A stretch of 64,000 nt of DNA from Udaeobacter sp025935755 (GTDB lineage: Bacteria > Verrucomicrobiota > Verrucomicrobiia > Chthoniobacterales > UBA10450), in the NCBI GenBank assembly GCA_036278715.1, contig DASUKN010000004.1, positions 62,001-126,000 of the forward strand, read 5' to 3'. Both the position numbers and the translations under genes were made by a program. Position 1 is the first letter of the stretch; each line of letters starts with the position of its first letter. The notes under the pieces were generated by a model. That model saw only the letters and a program-made list of their open reading frames with translations, ran no database searches and was not told where the DNA came from. Below are positions 50,070-57,720 of the stretch, piece by piece.

Positions 50070-50957
50070 TTACCTGTGCGCTGCCGATTGCCGCGCCGCT
50101 TTCACGGTGTTCGCCATCAGCATTGCGATCGTCATTGGCCCAACTCCACCCGGGACCGGCGTAATGGCCGTGGCTTTCTTTGAGACCTCGTCGAATGCAA
50201 CGTCGCCTGCCAGGCGGTAACCGCGCGGGCTCGCCGCGTCTTCAACACGATTGATTCCCACATCAATAACCACTGCGCCTTCGCGGATGTGATCGGCTTT
50301 CAGGAATTCTGCTCGTCCAATGGCGGCAACAACAATGTCCGCCGATCCAGTGATCTGCGCGAGATCGCGACTGCGCGAATGCACGACCGTCACCGTCGCG
50401 TTGCCGTTCTTGTTTTTTTGCATGAGCAGCAGGGCCAAAGGTTTCCCAACGATCATGCTGCGGCCGAGGACCGCAACGTGCGCGCCATTGATTTCGACTC
50501 CGCTTTCCAGAAGCAACCGTTGCACCCCGAGCGGTGTGCACGGCACAAACCCGCTCGCGTCCTCCAACACGAGCTTCGCCACATTTTCCGGGTGGAACCC
50601 ATCCACGTCTTTCTGCGGGTCAAGGGCGCGTACGATTGCGGCTTCGTCGATATGCCCAGGGGGCGGCGATTGAACAAGAATCCCGTGAATGGTCGAATCG
50701 CGGTTCAATTCTCCGACCCGCGCAAGTAGTTCACTTTGCGTAGTTGAAGCTGGCAGCTCGAGTTTGACCGAATGCAAGCCGAGCTCACGGCACATCTTGT
50801 CCTTCGACCGCACATAGGCGCGAGATGCTGGATCATCTCCAATGAGAACTACGGCGAGACCTGGCGTGACGCCCCGTGTTTTCAGCTCTGCGATGTCAGC
50901 GCGAAGATCAGTGTAAACTTTTTCCGCCACGATGCGGCCATCGATAAGCTTTGCCAT
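50070..50957 (-). CDS. folD: Methylenetetrahydrofolate dehydrogenase/cyclohydrolase
   Basis: FolD interconverts methylene-, methenyl- and formyl-THF. From ATG 50957 (MAKLIDGRIVAEKVYTDLRA) the protein has 295 residues: VVLIGDDPASRAYVRSKDKM (substrate/lysine region, about 40-60), VQSPPPGHIDEAAIVRALDP, KDVDGFHPENVAKL, GRSMIVGKPLALLLMQKN (NADP fold) and the C-terminal PGGVGPMTIAMLMANTVKAA. Complete. It is on the minus strand, upstream of no obvious partner. Confidence 0.95.
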   Translation of the reverse strand: MAKLIDGRIVAEKVYTDLRADIAELKTRGVTPGLAVVLIGDDPASRAYVRSKDKMCRELGLHSVKLELPASTTQSELLARVGELNRDSTIHGILVQSPPPGHIDEAAIVRALDPQKDVDGFHPENVAKLVLEDASGFVPCTPLGVQRLLLESGVEINGAHVAVLGRSMIVGKPLALLLMQKNKNGNATVTVVHSRSRDLAQITGSADIVVAAIGRAEFLKADHIREGAVVIDVGINRVEDAASPRGYRLAGDVAFDEVSKKATAITPVPGGVGPMTIAMLMANTVKAARQSAAHR

Positions 50958-50967
50958 ACGTTTGTGT

Positions 50968-51096
50968 GTCATTCGAGCGCAGTCGAGCCTGGAACGTAGC
51001 CCCGAAAACTTTCGGGGCGAGGCCAGGCTTTCAATCCGGTGGCTCTCCGTGACTCCGCGGTATTCTTCGACTTCGCTGTGTTGCGCTCAGGATGGC
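50968..51096. repeat. GTCAT-bounded inverted-repeat element
   Basis: It starts gtcattcgagcgcagtcgag, contains hairpin GCCCCGAAAACTTTCGGGGC and gaggccaggctttcaatcc, and ends cttcgctgtgttgcgctcagga. It fills the gap upstream of folD. Confidence 0.55.
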
Positions 51097-51102
51097 TGAG
51101 AG

Positions 51103-51747
51103 TCAGCGCATTTCAACCAGCGACATCATCACCTCCTGTAGGCGGAGGCGTTCGGCCTCAAATTCCTCAGGCGTACCCGTTGAATTGACGCGTTGGGGTT
51201 CGCTGATCAGAACACGCACTTTGCAAAATGGCTGCGGGATGATGAAGCGATCCCAACTTCCCAGCCTCCAGCAGCGCGAATATTCCATGTTCATCGGCAA
51301 CACCGGCGCACCGGATTTCTGTGCCAGAAAAACGATGCCCGGGCCGAGTTCATAAGCCGGGCCACGTGGACCGTCGGGTGTGATGACGACGTCCCGGCCC
51401 GACGCAAGCTCCTGCGTGAGCTGAAGAATTGCGCTCGCGCCGAGGCGCGAACTGGAACCGCGAATCACCTCGTAACCAAAGCGGTGAATGGCATCGGTCA
51501 GTAAATCGCCATCGCGGCTGGCGCTGATCAAAGCTGCCCCGGGACGATTTGGAAAAAAACGGCGTAAGACCAACGGAAAAATCAGCAGGCGATTGTGCCA
51601 GAGAGCGCCGATGTAATTCTCCGTCACTGGCTTTCCGGCTATGCCGGCGCGATCGTCAATCTCGTAACGCAGCGTGCGCTCCCAGACTCGCAATAAACAA
51701 ACTCCAAACGCGATCAGCCATCGCGCAACCCTGCCTTCGATCTTCAA
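51103..51747 (-). CDS. DUF374-type acyltransferase, LPS/phospholipid family
   Basis: The 214-residue enzyme has the PlsC/DUF374 pattern: WHNRLLIFPLVLRRFFPNRP (about residue 50), ALISASRDGDLLTDAIHRFG with the RDG block, RGSSSRLGASAILQLTQELA, and TPDGPRGPAYELGPGIVFLA. It probably acylates a lipid or LPS core. Its start is a TTG at 51747 that overlaps the ubiX stop (TTGA), so the two genes form a unit with ubiX first. Confidence 0.82.
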   Translation of the reverse strand: MKIEGRVARWLIAFGVCLLRVWERTLRYEIDDRAGIAGKPVTENYIGALWHNRLLIFPLVLRRFFPNRPGAALISASRDGDLLTDAIHRFGYEVIRGSSSRLGASAILQLTQELASGRDVVITPDGPRGPAYELGPGIVFLAQKSGAPVLPMNMEYSRCWRLGSWDRFIIPQPFCKVRVLISEPQRVNSTGTPEEFEAERLRLQEVMMSLVEMR

Positions 51748-52325
51748 TTTTTGTTGCGCGAGGTTTTCGTCGACCCCTTTTCTTCACCCCAACGATATGC
51801 ACCCTGGTTAGGCAATCCGATTTGGTCGAGGATGCGCGAAATCACTGTATCGACGACAGCATTCACGGAATCGGGCCGGCTATAGAAGGACGGAATCGCT
51901 GGAAGAACGATCGCGCCAGCCTCGAGCAAAGTCACAACGTTGCGGGCGTGAATTAAATTCCACGGCGTTTCCCGGGGCACCACAATCAATTTTCGCCGTT
52001 CCTTCAAAAAGACATCAGCCGCGCGCAACAGGACGCTGTCGCTGGCGCCGGAAGCAATTCGTCCCAGTGTGGCCATGGAACAGGGGACGATTACCATTGC
52101 GTCGAAACGCGCGGAGCCGCTCACGAACGGCACGTTCATGTCACTTTCAGAATGACGCCGCGCTGCCGCAGGAATTTTGAAATCCTCGAGTTCCTGCTTC
52201 GCAACCTGTCGCGCGTACGCGCTCATTACGAGATGCACCTCGTTTGCCACGCAATCGATTTGCTCAAGCAAACGTTGTGTATAAATCGCTCCGCTTGCAC
52301 CAGTTGCGGCGATTACCAGTTTCAT
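51744..52325 (-). CDS. ubiX: Flavin prenyltransferase
   Basis: UbiX makes the prenyl-FMN cofactor for UbiD decarboxylases. From ATG 52325 the protein has 193 residues, begins MKLVIAATGASGAIYTQRLL, and has HLVMSAYARQVAKQELEDFK, PFVSGSARFDAMVIVPCSMATLGRIASG (FMN site), and KLIVVPRETPWNLIHARNVV. No ubiD is in the window. The gene overlaps the acyltransferase start at 51744-51747. The 19 codons before this ATG translate a repeat. Confidence 0.94.
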   Translation of the reverse strand: MKLVIAATGASGAIYTQRLLEQIDCVANEVHLVMSAYARQVAKQELEDFKIPAAARRHSESDMNVPFVSGSARFDAMVIVPCSMATLGRIASGASDSVLLRAADVFLKERRKLIVVPRETPWNLIHARNVVTLLEAGAIVLPAIPSFYSRPDSVNAVVDTVISRILDQIGLPNQGAYRWGEEKGSTKTSRNKN

Positions 52326-52562
52326 TCTGTCATTCCGAGCGAAGCGAAGCGTAGTCGAGGAATCCCGTGGGGCAACCAAACCACAAAGCTTTCCAGTTTG
52401 CGAGGCTCACTCCCATTTGAGATCAAGCTTATTCATTTGAACCAGCGCCGCCCATCTTGATTGCGGCGCCGCAAAATCGCAAGTGCGGCACGCGGATTTC
52501 ATTCGCAAACGGACCCAACACGGTTGCGCTGCGTTTCTTTCTCAACGAAGCGTTTCGCCTCC

Positions 52563-53366
52563 ATGCGCAACCATACGCTCACCGGAAACATCAAAGTCCA
52601 CCGTGCGTTTCCGTCGAAGTTTCTTGGAAACCAACGGGATATCCTGGTGTATCTGCCTCCCGGTTATCGCCGATTCTCATGGCGACGGCATTCGGTCCTT
52701 TATTTGCAAGACGGACAGAATGTGTTTGACGCTGCTACGTCGTTCGGCGGCGTGGAGTGGGGTGTGGACGAGACAGCGGAACGCCTGATTCGCACCAAGT
52801 CCATCGATCCAATCATCATTGTCGCAGTCGCAAATACGGGTGAAGACCGTGTGCACGAATACACGCCTACTCCCGGCGTAATCGAAGCGAAGGGCAGACG
52901 CAAAAAACGCAGCCGCGGTTTGGCCCGGGTGTATGGGCGCTTTCTGATGGAGGAATTGAAACCTTTCATCGATCGGAAATATCGCACTCGGCGCGGTCCG
53001 ACATTTACCGGATTAGGGGGCTCATCTCTCGGTGGGCTTGTGACACTGGCGATTGGTCTTTTGTACCCGCAAAAGTTCCGGCGGCTTATGGTGATGTCGC
53101 CGTCCGTTTGGTGGGATGATTTCGCGATTTACAGGTTGGTCGATTCCATTCAGCGAAAACCGCCATTGAAAATTTGGGTCGACACCGGCACAGCCGAACC
53201 TGGTTGGGAACAAACCCGCGAACTTTGCAAGCGACTAATCGAGAAAGGCTGGGAACCGGGCAAGGACATTCAGTACATGGAAGCCGACCGCGGCGATCAT
53301 AGCGAAGGGGCATGGGCAGCGAGAGTGGAACCCGCGCTGCGGTTTCTATTTCCAGCAGGAAAATAA
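52563..53366 (+). CDS. Putative esterase (enterochelin-esterase/Fes-like alpha/beta hydrolase)
   Basis: From ATG 52563 the 267-residue protein has the alpha/beta hydrolase fold: RDILVYLPPGYRRFSWRRHS, YLQDGQNVFD, nucleophile Ser in FTGLGGSSLGGLVTLAIGLL (about residue 155), PLKIWVDTGTAEPGWEQTRE region with an Asp, and the catalytic His in EADRGDHSEGAWAARVEPAL at about 245. This is the putative esterase family (Fes/esterase D type). The substrate is unknown. No signal peptide. The longer frame adds an unlikely leader. Confidence 0.85.
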   Translation: MRNHTLTGNIKVHRAFPSKFLGNQRDILVYLPPGYRRFSWRRHSVLYLQDGQNVFDAATSFGGVEWGVDETAERLIRTKSIDPIIIVAVANTGEDRVHEYTPTPGVIEAKGRRKKRSRGLARVYGRFLMEELKPFIDRKYRTRRGPTFTGLGGSSLGGLVTLAIGLLYPQKFRRLMVMSPSVWWDDFAIYRLVDSIQRKPPLKIWVDTGTAEPGWEQTRELCKRLIEKGWEPGKDIQYMEADRGDHSEGAWAARVEPALRFLFPAGK

Positions 53367-53389
53367 GTCTTCCGGTTTTGCGTCGCCGA

Positions 53390-53508
53390 TCGGGCGGCGG
53401 CTACCACCCTGCTGCGGGTGGCGGTGGCGACGGATTCGGCGGCAATGGTTCTGGCGGAGGTGGCGGCGACGGCGGGGTTGGTCTCGGCGGTGACGGAATC
53501 TCTGGCAT
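53390..53508. other. Gly/Pro-codon simple-sequence tract
   Basis: An irregular GGCGGN tract follows the esterase stop. On the minus strand an ATG-started frame (53401-53508) reads 35 residues that are mostly Pro (PPRPTPPSPPPPPEPLPPN-type). On the plus strand a Gly-rich frame continues past the tract. Neither has other support. I list it as sequence structure, not as a gene. Confidence 0.4.
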
Positions 53509-53532
53509 TGTGTTCCGATTACAGAATCGTTT

Positions 53533-54330
53533 TTACTGCAGCGGTTTGCCGTAAACCTGATAAACCCGAACAAAGCCGCCCACAAAATCCCAATCCTTCT
53601 GATACGAGAACGCGCGATCGTGTGAAGACCACGTGAGCTCACGCGGCGACTCTGGATGATTAGGATCATAGACCAGATAACGATCGACCCCGGGATTCGG
53701 TGATGAAGATTTCAGCTTATAAATCAGGACCGAGTGATTGATGCTGAACCGGGGATAGGTCGTTAGGAAGACGACGAATAACTCGCGGCGCGCCAAAGCG
53801 GCATTCAGCGCGGCATGAGTCCGTTCCTGGTAACCTTTGCCGTCTTCGAACATCATACGGGCGTTACTCATTCGAAAGTAGCTGGGCCAACCGTGACCGA
53901 TGCTTAATTGCACGACTTCGCGACGCGCCTTGCTCATTTCCTTCAAGTCCTTGTATCCCGGGAAGACGATCCGTTGATTTTCCGGCAATGGCTTTCCCCA
54001 GGCAGCCTGCCGTGTCACATCACGGACTCGCGCCGCCAGCGACACGTCATCCAGGGGTTTACCTCGAGGCTCGAAGCGCGCGAATTTCTTAAACTGGGCC
54101 GCAGTGCGGGACATGACAAAGCAGTGACGATTGTATGCGTCTCGCTTTGTGCCGGAGGATTTCCGCAGAGAAGCGTGTCCTTCGTGGTATTCGAATACGG
54201 TTTGGTTCGCGAACGCGAAGGTGTCGCGATCGAACTGGAACTCCGGCGGCGTGCCGGCGCGTACGAATGTGACAGCCGCAAAGGCACACAGCCAGCAAGC
54301 CCCCACTGATTTGGCCCGGGTCCCCAGCAT
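53533..54330 (-). CDS. Hypothetical exported protein
   Basis: From ATG 54330 (MLGTRAKSVGACWLCAFAAV) the 265-residue protein has a signal-peptide-like start, then a domain with FDRDTFAFANQTVFEYHEGH, NRHCFVMSRTAAQFKKFARF, KARREVVQLSIGHGWPSYFR and FSINHSVLIYKLKSSSPNPG / VDRYLVYDPNHPESPRELTW near the end. A Cys (about 93) and the HSVL...YDPN pattern hint at a papain-like cysteine protein, but I cannot assign a family. It starts 4 bases after accA stop, so co-transcription is likely. Confidence 0.6.
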   Translation of the reverse strand: MLGTRAKSVGACWLCAFAAVTFVRAGTPPEFQFDRDTFAFANQTVFEYHEGHASLRKSSGTKRDAYNRHCFVMSRTAAQFKKFARFEPRGKPLDDVSLAARVRDVTRQAAWGKPLPENQRIVFPGYKDLKEMSKARREVVQLSIGHGWPSYFRMSNARMMFEDGKGYQERTHAALNAALARRELFVVFLTTYPRFSINHSVLIYKLKSSSPNPGVDRYLVYDPNHPESPRELTWSSHDRAFSYQKDWDFVGGFVRVYQVYGKPLQ

Positions 54331-54334
54331 CACA

Positions 54335-55321
54335 TCAACCGCGAACCGGGACAGTGACCGTTTTGCCTTCGGAAAACACGCCCAATCGCCGAAATCTTTG
54401 ATATCGTCTTTCCAACAATTCCGCGACTGGAATTTGAGAAATTCGCTCCAGGTTTCGATGCAGCGCTTCACCGAGATTCGCGGCGGCAGAATCATAATCG
54501 CGATGCGCGCCGTTCTCTGGCTCGCGAATAATTTCGTCAACGACTTCCAATCTGAGAAGGTTCTCCGCAGTTAATTTAAGCGCCTCAGCCGCTTCAGCAG
54601 CATGTCGGCGATCTCTCCACAAAATCGCGGAGCATGCTTCCGGGCTAATCACCGAATAGTAAGCGTTCTCGAGAATCATTACGTGATCGGCGACGCCGAT
54701 ACCCAGCGCACCTCCGGAGCCGCCCTCGCCGATGACCGTTGCGATGATGGGAACGCGCAGCTTCATCATCTCGCGAAGGTTTACGGCGATTGCTTCAGAG
54801 ATGTGACGTTCCTCCGATCCAATCCCTGGAAACGCGCCTGGCGTGTCGATGAGGGCAATGATCGGCATTCCAAATTTTTCGCCGAGACGCATCAGTCGCA
54901 GCGCCTTGCGGTAACCCTCCGGATGCGCGCATCCGAAATTGCGCATCACGTTCTCCTTGGTGTTCCGACCTTTCTGGTGAGTAATGACGATGCAACGCTG
55001 GCTGCCGAGCATGGCCATGCCACATGGCATGGCACGATCGTCGGCAAAGCGCCGGTCGCCGTGCAGTTCCACCCAGTTGCTAAAACAACGTTGAATGTAA
55101 TCGAGCGCGAACGGCCTTTGGGTGTGTCGTGCGATCTGAACTCGCTGCCAGGCAGTCAGATTCGCGTAAACGTGCCGGCGCGTTTCGCGAAGCTTTACTT
55201 CCAGTTCTTTCACCGCGGAGCCGAGATCGACGTCGTGCTTGGTAGAATGACTCCTCAAATCCTGCAGCCGCCGTTCCAGCTCAAAGACCGGTTTTTCGAA
55301 ATCAAGCGGTTGCCATTCCAT
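54335..55321 (-). CDS. accA: Acetyl-CoA carboxylase carboxyltransferase subunit alpha
   Basis: The subunit transfers carboxyl from biotin to acetyl-CoA with AccD. The 328-residue protein has the family pattern: WQPLDFEKPVFELERRLQDL (N-terminus), RPFALDYIQRCFSNWVELHG, KGRNTKENVMRNFGCAHPEG, MPIIALIDTPGAFPGIGSEE with the oxyanion region, VIGEGGSGGALGIGVADHVM and YYSVISPEACSAILWRD. Length is normal. accD is not in this window. The exported protein gene at 53533 follows closely on the same strand. Confidence 0.96.
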   Translation of the reverse strand: MEWQPLDFEKPVFELERRLQDLRSHSTKHDVDLGSAVKELEVKLRETRRHVYANLTAWQRVQIARHTQRPFALDYIQRCFSNWVELHGDRRFADDRAMPCGMAMLGSQRCIVITHQKGRNTKENVMRNFGCAHPEGYRKALRLMRLGEKFGMPIIALIDTPGAFPGIGSEERHISEAIAVNLREMMKLRVPIIATVIGEGGSGGALGIGVADHVMILENAYYSVISPEACSAILWRDRRHAAEAAEALKLTAENLLRLEVVDEIIREPENGAHRDYDSAAANLGEALHRNLERISQIPVAELLERRYQRFRRLGVFSEGKTVTVPVRG

Positions 55322-55362
55322 GAGGTTAAACCGTTGAAGTGTTAAACTGGAATCCCCCTGTT

Positions 55363-55486
55363 GTCATTCTGAGCGAAGCGAAGAACCTCTGATGTTTCTC
55401 AGGGTCGGCTTGCAGCGAGCCGATACCGAACATGTTTGAAAAACCTCGCCTCATTTTTCGCATTTGGTTGCTGTGCTCGACATGAC
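55363..55486. repeat. GTCATTCTGAGCGAAGC element
   Basis: It opens gtcattctgagcgaagcgaag and closes gctgtgctcgacatgac, with inner hairpin GTCGGCT-tgcagcg-AGCCGAT. It is close in ends to 57548-57633 and 60119-60244. Neighbouring bases (cggttcaacgcatcacgcttcaacg) belong to the AACGCTTCAACG microrepeat. Confidence 0.5.
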
Positions 55487-55524
55487 AATTAGCAAACGGT
55501 TCAACGCATCACGCTTCAACGACC

Positions 55525-56367
55525 TTAGTCAATAATGGTCACAGGCGTAGTTTTGTTTACCAGCGTGCTTAGCTCTTCGAGATCAACGGCAGCTAAACCA
55601 AGACCGGTCGGCGGCGGCGGTTGGTCAAGATTGGGATGAGTTGCATCCGGCATCGCATACAAAGTATAAGCTGGTGCCCCCGCAAGCCTGATCCACTTTG
55701 CGCTGCCCAGATACTCCTTGCTTCCCAAACCAACGCGTTTGCCATCTTTCCAAGCCATCGTTTCGGCAACTTTCGCGTTGATTTTTGCTGGCTGCTTCGC
55801 GGGCAGCTTGGCTTCTTTCACGTGATATTGCTTAAAAAACGCACCGTGATTCAACAGCACAACCAGGTTGGCTTTGCGTTGAATCACCATCGAGAAATCA
55901 GGATGTGAGATGAGCAGCTTGTCGCCTATCCGCAGCATGGTGCCGCTCATATTGTTCATCCGCATGATCATCTCCGGTGTGGTCTTCAGCTTGCGCGCAA
56001 TCTTCGCCAGCACGTCCCCCGGTTTCACAATGTATTCGATCTTTTCCGGAGATGGATGGCGTGACAGCAGGATTTCGGCGTTCACTTCCCCCAGAATATC
56101 TTTGGCTTCGCCGAGATGTTTTCCATTGGGATATTTTTGGATGAAACTGACAAGCGCATCTCGCGTTTCATTGAGTTTTCCATCCTGACGCAGTTTGACC
56201 GCCGCCTCAAAATCCGGCAGGCTGACGTCGACCGCGGGTGGCGGAGTGATTTCTCCGCGCTGCTCTTTTTTCACTTCGATTTCTTCTTTAACGAAGGTGT
56301 TGTAACCAAACCAGGCGGCGCCGCCGAAGATCGCGAGCGCCAGCAATAGGACGAAGAGCCATTTCAT
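55525..56367 (-). CDS. LysM protein with degenerate L,D-transpeptidase domain
   Basis: The 280-residue protein has an N-terminal membrane anchor (WLFVLLLALAIFGGAAWFGY), a helical spacer, a LysM domain (IEYIVKPGDVLAKIARKLKT, about residue 110-155) and a YkuD-type region from about 160 (DFSMVIQRKANLVVLLNHGA to the end LVNKTTPVTIID). The usual catalytic SHGC(I/V)R block is missing: the corresponding stretch reads TGLGLAAVDLEELSTLVNKT. It may be a peptidoglycan-binding regulator rather than an enzyme. Confidence 0.78.
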   Translation of the reverse strand: MKWLFVLLLALAIFGGAAWFGYNTFVKEEIEVKKEQRGEITPPPAVDVSLPDFEAAVKLRQDGKLNETRDALVSFIQKYPNGKHLGEAKDILGEVNAEILLSRHPSPEKIEYIVKPGDVLAKIARKLKTTPEMIMRMNNMSGTMLRIGDKLLISHPDFSMVIQRKANLVVLLNHGAFFKQYHVKEAKLPAKQPAKINAKVAETMAWKDGKRVGLGSKEYLGSAKWIRLAGAPAYTLYAMPDATHPNLDQPPPPTGLGLAAVDLEELSTLVNKTTPVTIID

Positions 56368-56379
56368 AACCTGGATGAA

Positions 56380-56466
56380 GTTAAAGCGTTGAAGCGTTAA
56401 AAGATCGAAGCGTCAAGTCACCGCACCATGGCTCTGCTTTAACGCTTCAACACTTTAATGCTTGAC
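56380..56466. repeat. AACGCTTCAACG inverted microrepeat
   Basis: gttaaagcgttgaagcgtta and its inverse-like ctttaacgcttcaacacttta bracket about 40 bases. The same words recur at 55495-55527 and 57643-57716. Confidence 0.5.
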
Positions 56467-56477
56467 GACTCTGGGCT

Positions 56478-56930
56478 TTAGCCCTGTTCGGCTTCGCCGC
56501 CGGGGAAGAACCGATGCCAAAGGCGCCCGATTGAAGGTTCTTCCCGGTTGGTCCAGGTAAAGTGGCAATCCTGACAATAAAATTCCTTCGGAATGATCTT
56601 GAGTGCACAAAGGAGCCCAACGAGTGCGGGTGTCAAAAATTTCCGCGTCATCTGGGGGTACTCGATATTGGAAGAGTTGCATTGCGGGCAGCGAATCAAG
56701 GCCGCAGAAATATCGGGATCAGTCGATTCCCATTCGATCATGAGGCCTTGCGCCCTTTCGAAATCGTTGTCGTCCACCATCACTTTTGCATTCGCCTGGG
56801 GTTTCGACATGAATCCGAACTCCTGTAAGGGCGCCTCGTTGTGAACGTCGGCCGTGATCCCCGAATCCTGAAAACGCCGTTTAAGTTCACGCGCCTTAGC
56901 GGGCTCATTAAACGTGGCAATAGTCACCAT
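56478..56930 (-). CDS. DUF2007-like protein with a zinc ribbon
   Basis: From ATG 56930 (MVTIATFNEPAKARELKRRF) the 150-residue protein begins with a DUF2007/GlnB-like fold (about residues 1-75, with ANAKVMVDDNDFERAQGLMI) and ends with a CxxC...CxxC pair (RCPQCNSSNIEYPQ, YCQDCHFTWTNREE). A short hydrophobic stretch (FLTPALVGLLCALKIIP) lies between the pairs. The family is a small signalling-type protein; the partner is unknown. Confidence 0.75.
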   Translation of the reverse strand: MVTIATFNEPAKARELKRRFQDSGITADVHNEAPLQEFGFMSKPQANAKVMVDDNDFERAQGLMIEWESTDPDISAALIRCPQCNSSNIEYPQMTRKFLTPALVGLLCALKIIPKEFYCQDCHFTWTNREEPSIGRLWHRFFPGGEAEQG

Positions 56931-57058
56931 AAAGTCTCCTTCATGCGCGCGGCATATGGCTTTGATCAAACATCAGATCGTCGCGTTACGCAAGACTTGC
57001 GTCGTGGCGCAGACAATGGCCTTTGCGACGACACTGTAAACAGGGTTGCCCTTATCCA

Positions 57059-57517
57059 TTACCTTGCAGGCATGATTGCGTGTATCACGCTCGGGGGCGG
57101 AAACCATCTGTAGAGCATCATATAAACGAGCACTCCGGTGATGGACACGTATAGCCAGATTGGGATCGTCCAGCGCGCGATCCGTTTGTGCTGGTCCCAT
57201 CGGCGCCGAAAAACCGGGACAAGCGTCAAAATGACTAACGGAGGTGTCACGAACGCCAGCAAAACGTGGGAGGCCAGGATCGGAAAATAGACTGCGGCAA
57301 TCCAACCAGTGTATCCGGAGGATTTTTCGCCGACCTGCGCATGATACGTGAGATAGCCAATCAGAAAACAAATCGACGAGAGAAGCGCGATGATCATGCA
57401 CACCATATGGCGCCGCCAGGCGCCGCGCCGGATGAAATACCACCCGGTAGAAATGAAAATGGTGCTCACGAGATTAAACGTCGCATTGAGGGCAGGCAGG
57501 TCGGAGGTTGAAATCAC
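57059..57517 (-). CDS. DUF420 membrane protein (CtaM-like)
   Basis: The 152-residue protein has four membrane segments (ALNATFNLVSTIFISTGWYFI, MVCMIIALLSSICFLIGYLTY, AAVYFPILASHVLLAFVTPPL, IPIWLYVSITGVLVYMMLYRW) with conserved HMVCM and ASHV histidines, the DUF420 pattern seen beside terminal oxidase assembly genes (CtaM). The start is GTG 57517. No oxidase genes are adjacent. It may assist haem a or copper assembly, inferred from family links. Confidence 0.82.
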   Translation of the reverse strand: MISTSDLPALNATFNLVSTIFISTGWYFIRRGAWRRHMVCMIIALLSSICFLIGYLTYHAQVGEKSSGYTGWIAAVYFPILASHVLLAFVTPPLVILTLVPVFRRRWDQHKRIARWTIPIWLYVSITGVLVYMMLYRWFPPPSVIHAIMPAR

Positions 57518-57547
57518 GTTCGAGTAGCTGAACCGTTGCAGATCATT

Positions 57548-57633
57548 GTCATTCTGAGCGAAGCGAAGACTCTCGGTTTAACCGTTATCCTGTGGGATGT
57601 GAATCTGAGATGTTTCGCTTCGCTCAACATGAC
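57548..57633. repeat. GTCATTCTGAGCGAAGC element
   Basis: It begins gtcattctgagcgaagcgaag and ends gtttcgcttcgctcaacatgac, near-inverse ends around about 40 bases. It occurs again at 55363 and 60119. Confidence 0.5.
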
Positions 57634-57642
57634 ACAGAACCC

Positions 57643-57716
57643 TTTACCGCTTCAACGCTTTAGCCGCTTGAACGCTCCAACACTTTAACGCTCCAACGCT
57701 TTAACGCTCCAACGAC
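57643..57716 (+). repeat. AACGCTTTAACGCTCC microrepeat tract
   Basis: About six irregular copies of a 10-13-base unit of type (t/c)ttaacgctccaacg run to within 5 bases of the AsmA-like start at 57721. The same words occur at 55495-55527 and 56380-56466. Confidence 0.55.
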
Positions 57717-57720
57717 CACC

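Noticed and set aside
53312..53554. Gly-rich plus-strand frame after the esterase
   Set aside because: It overlaps the esterase end in another frame and owes its composition to a GGN simple-sequence tract; no start signal is seen.
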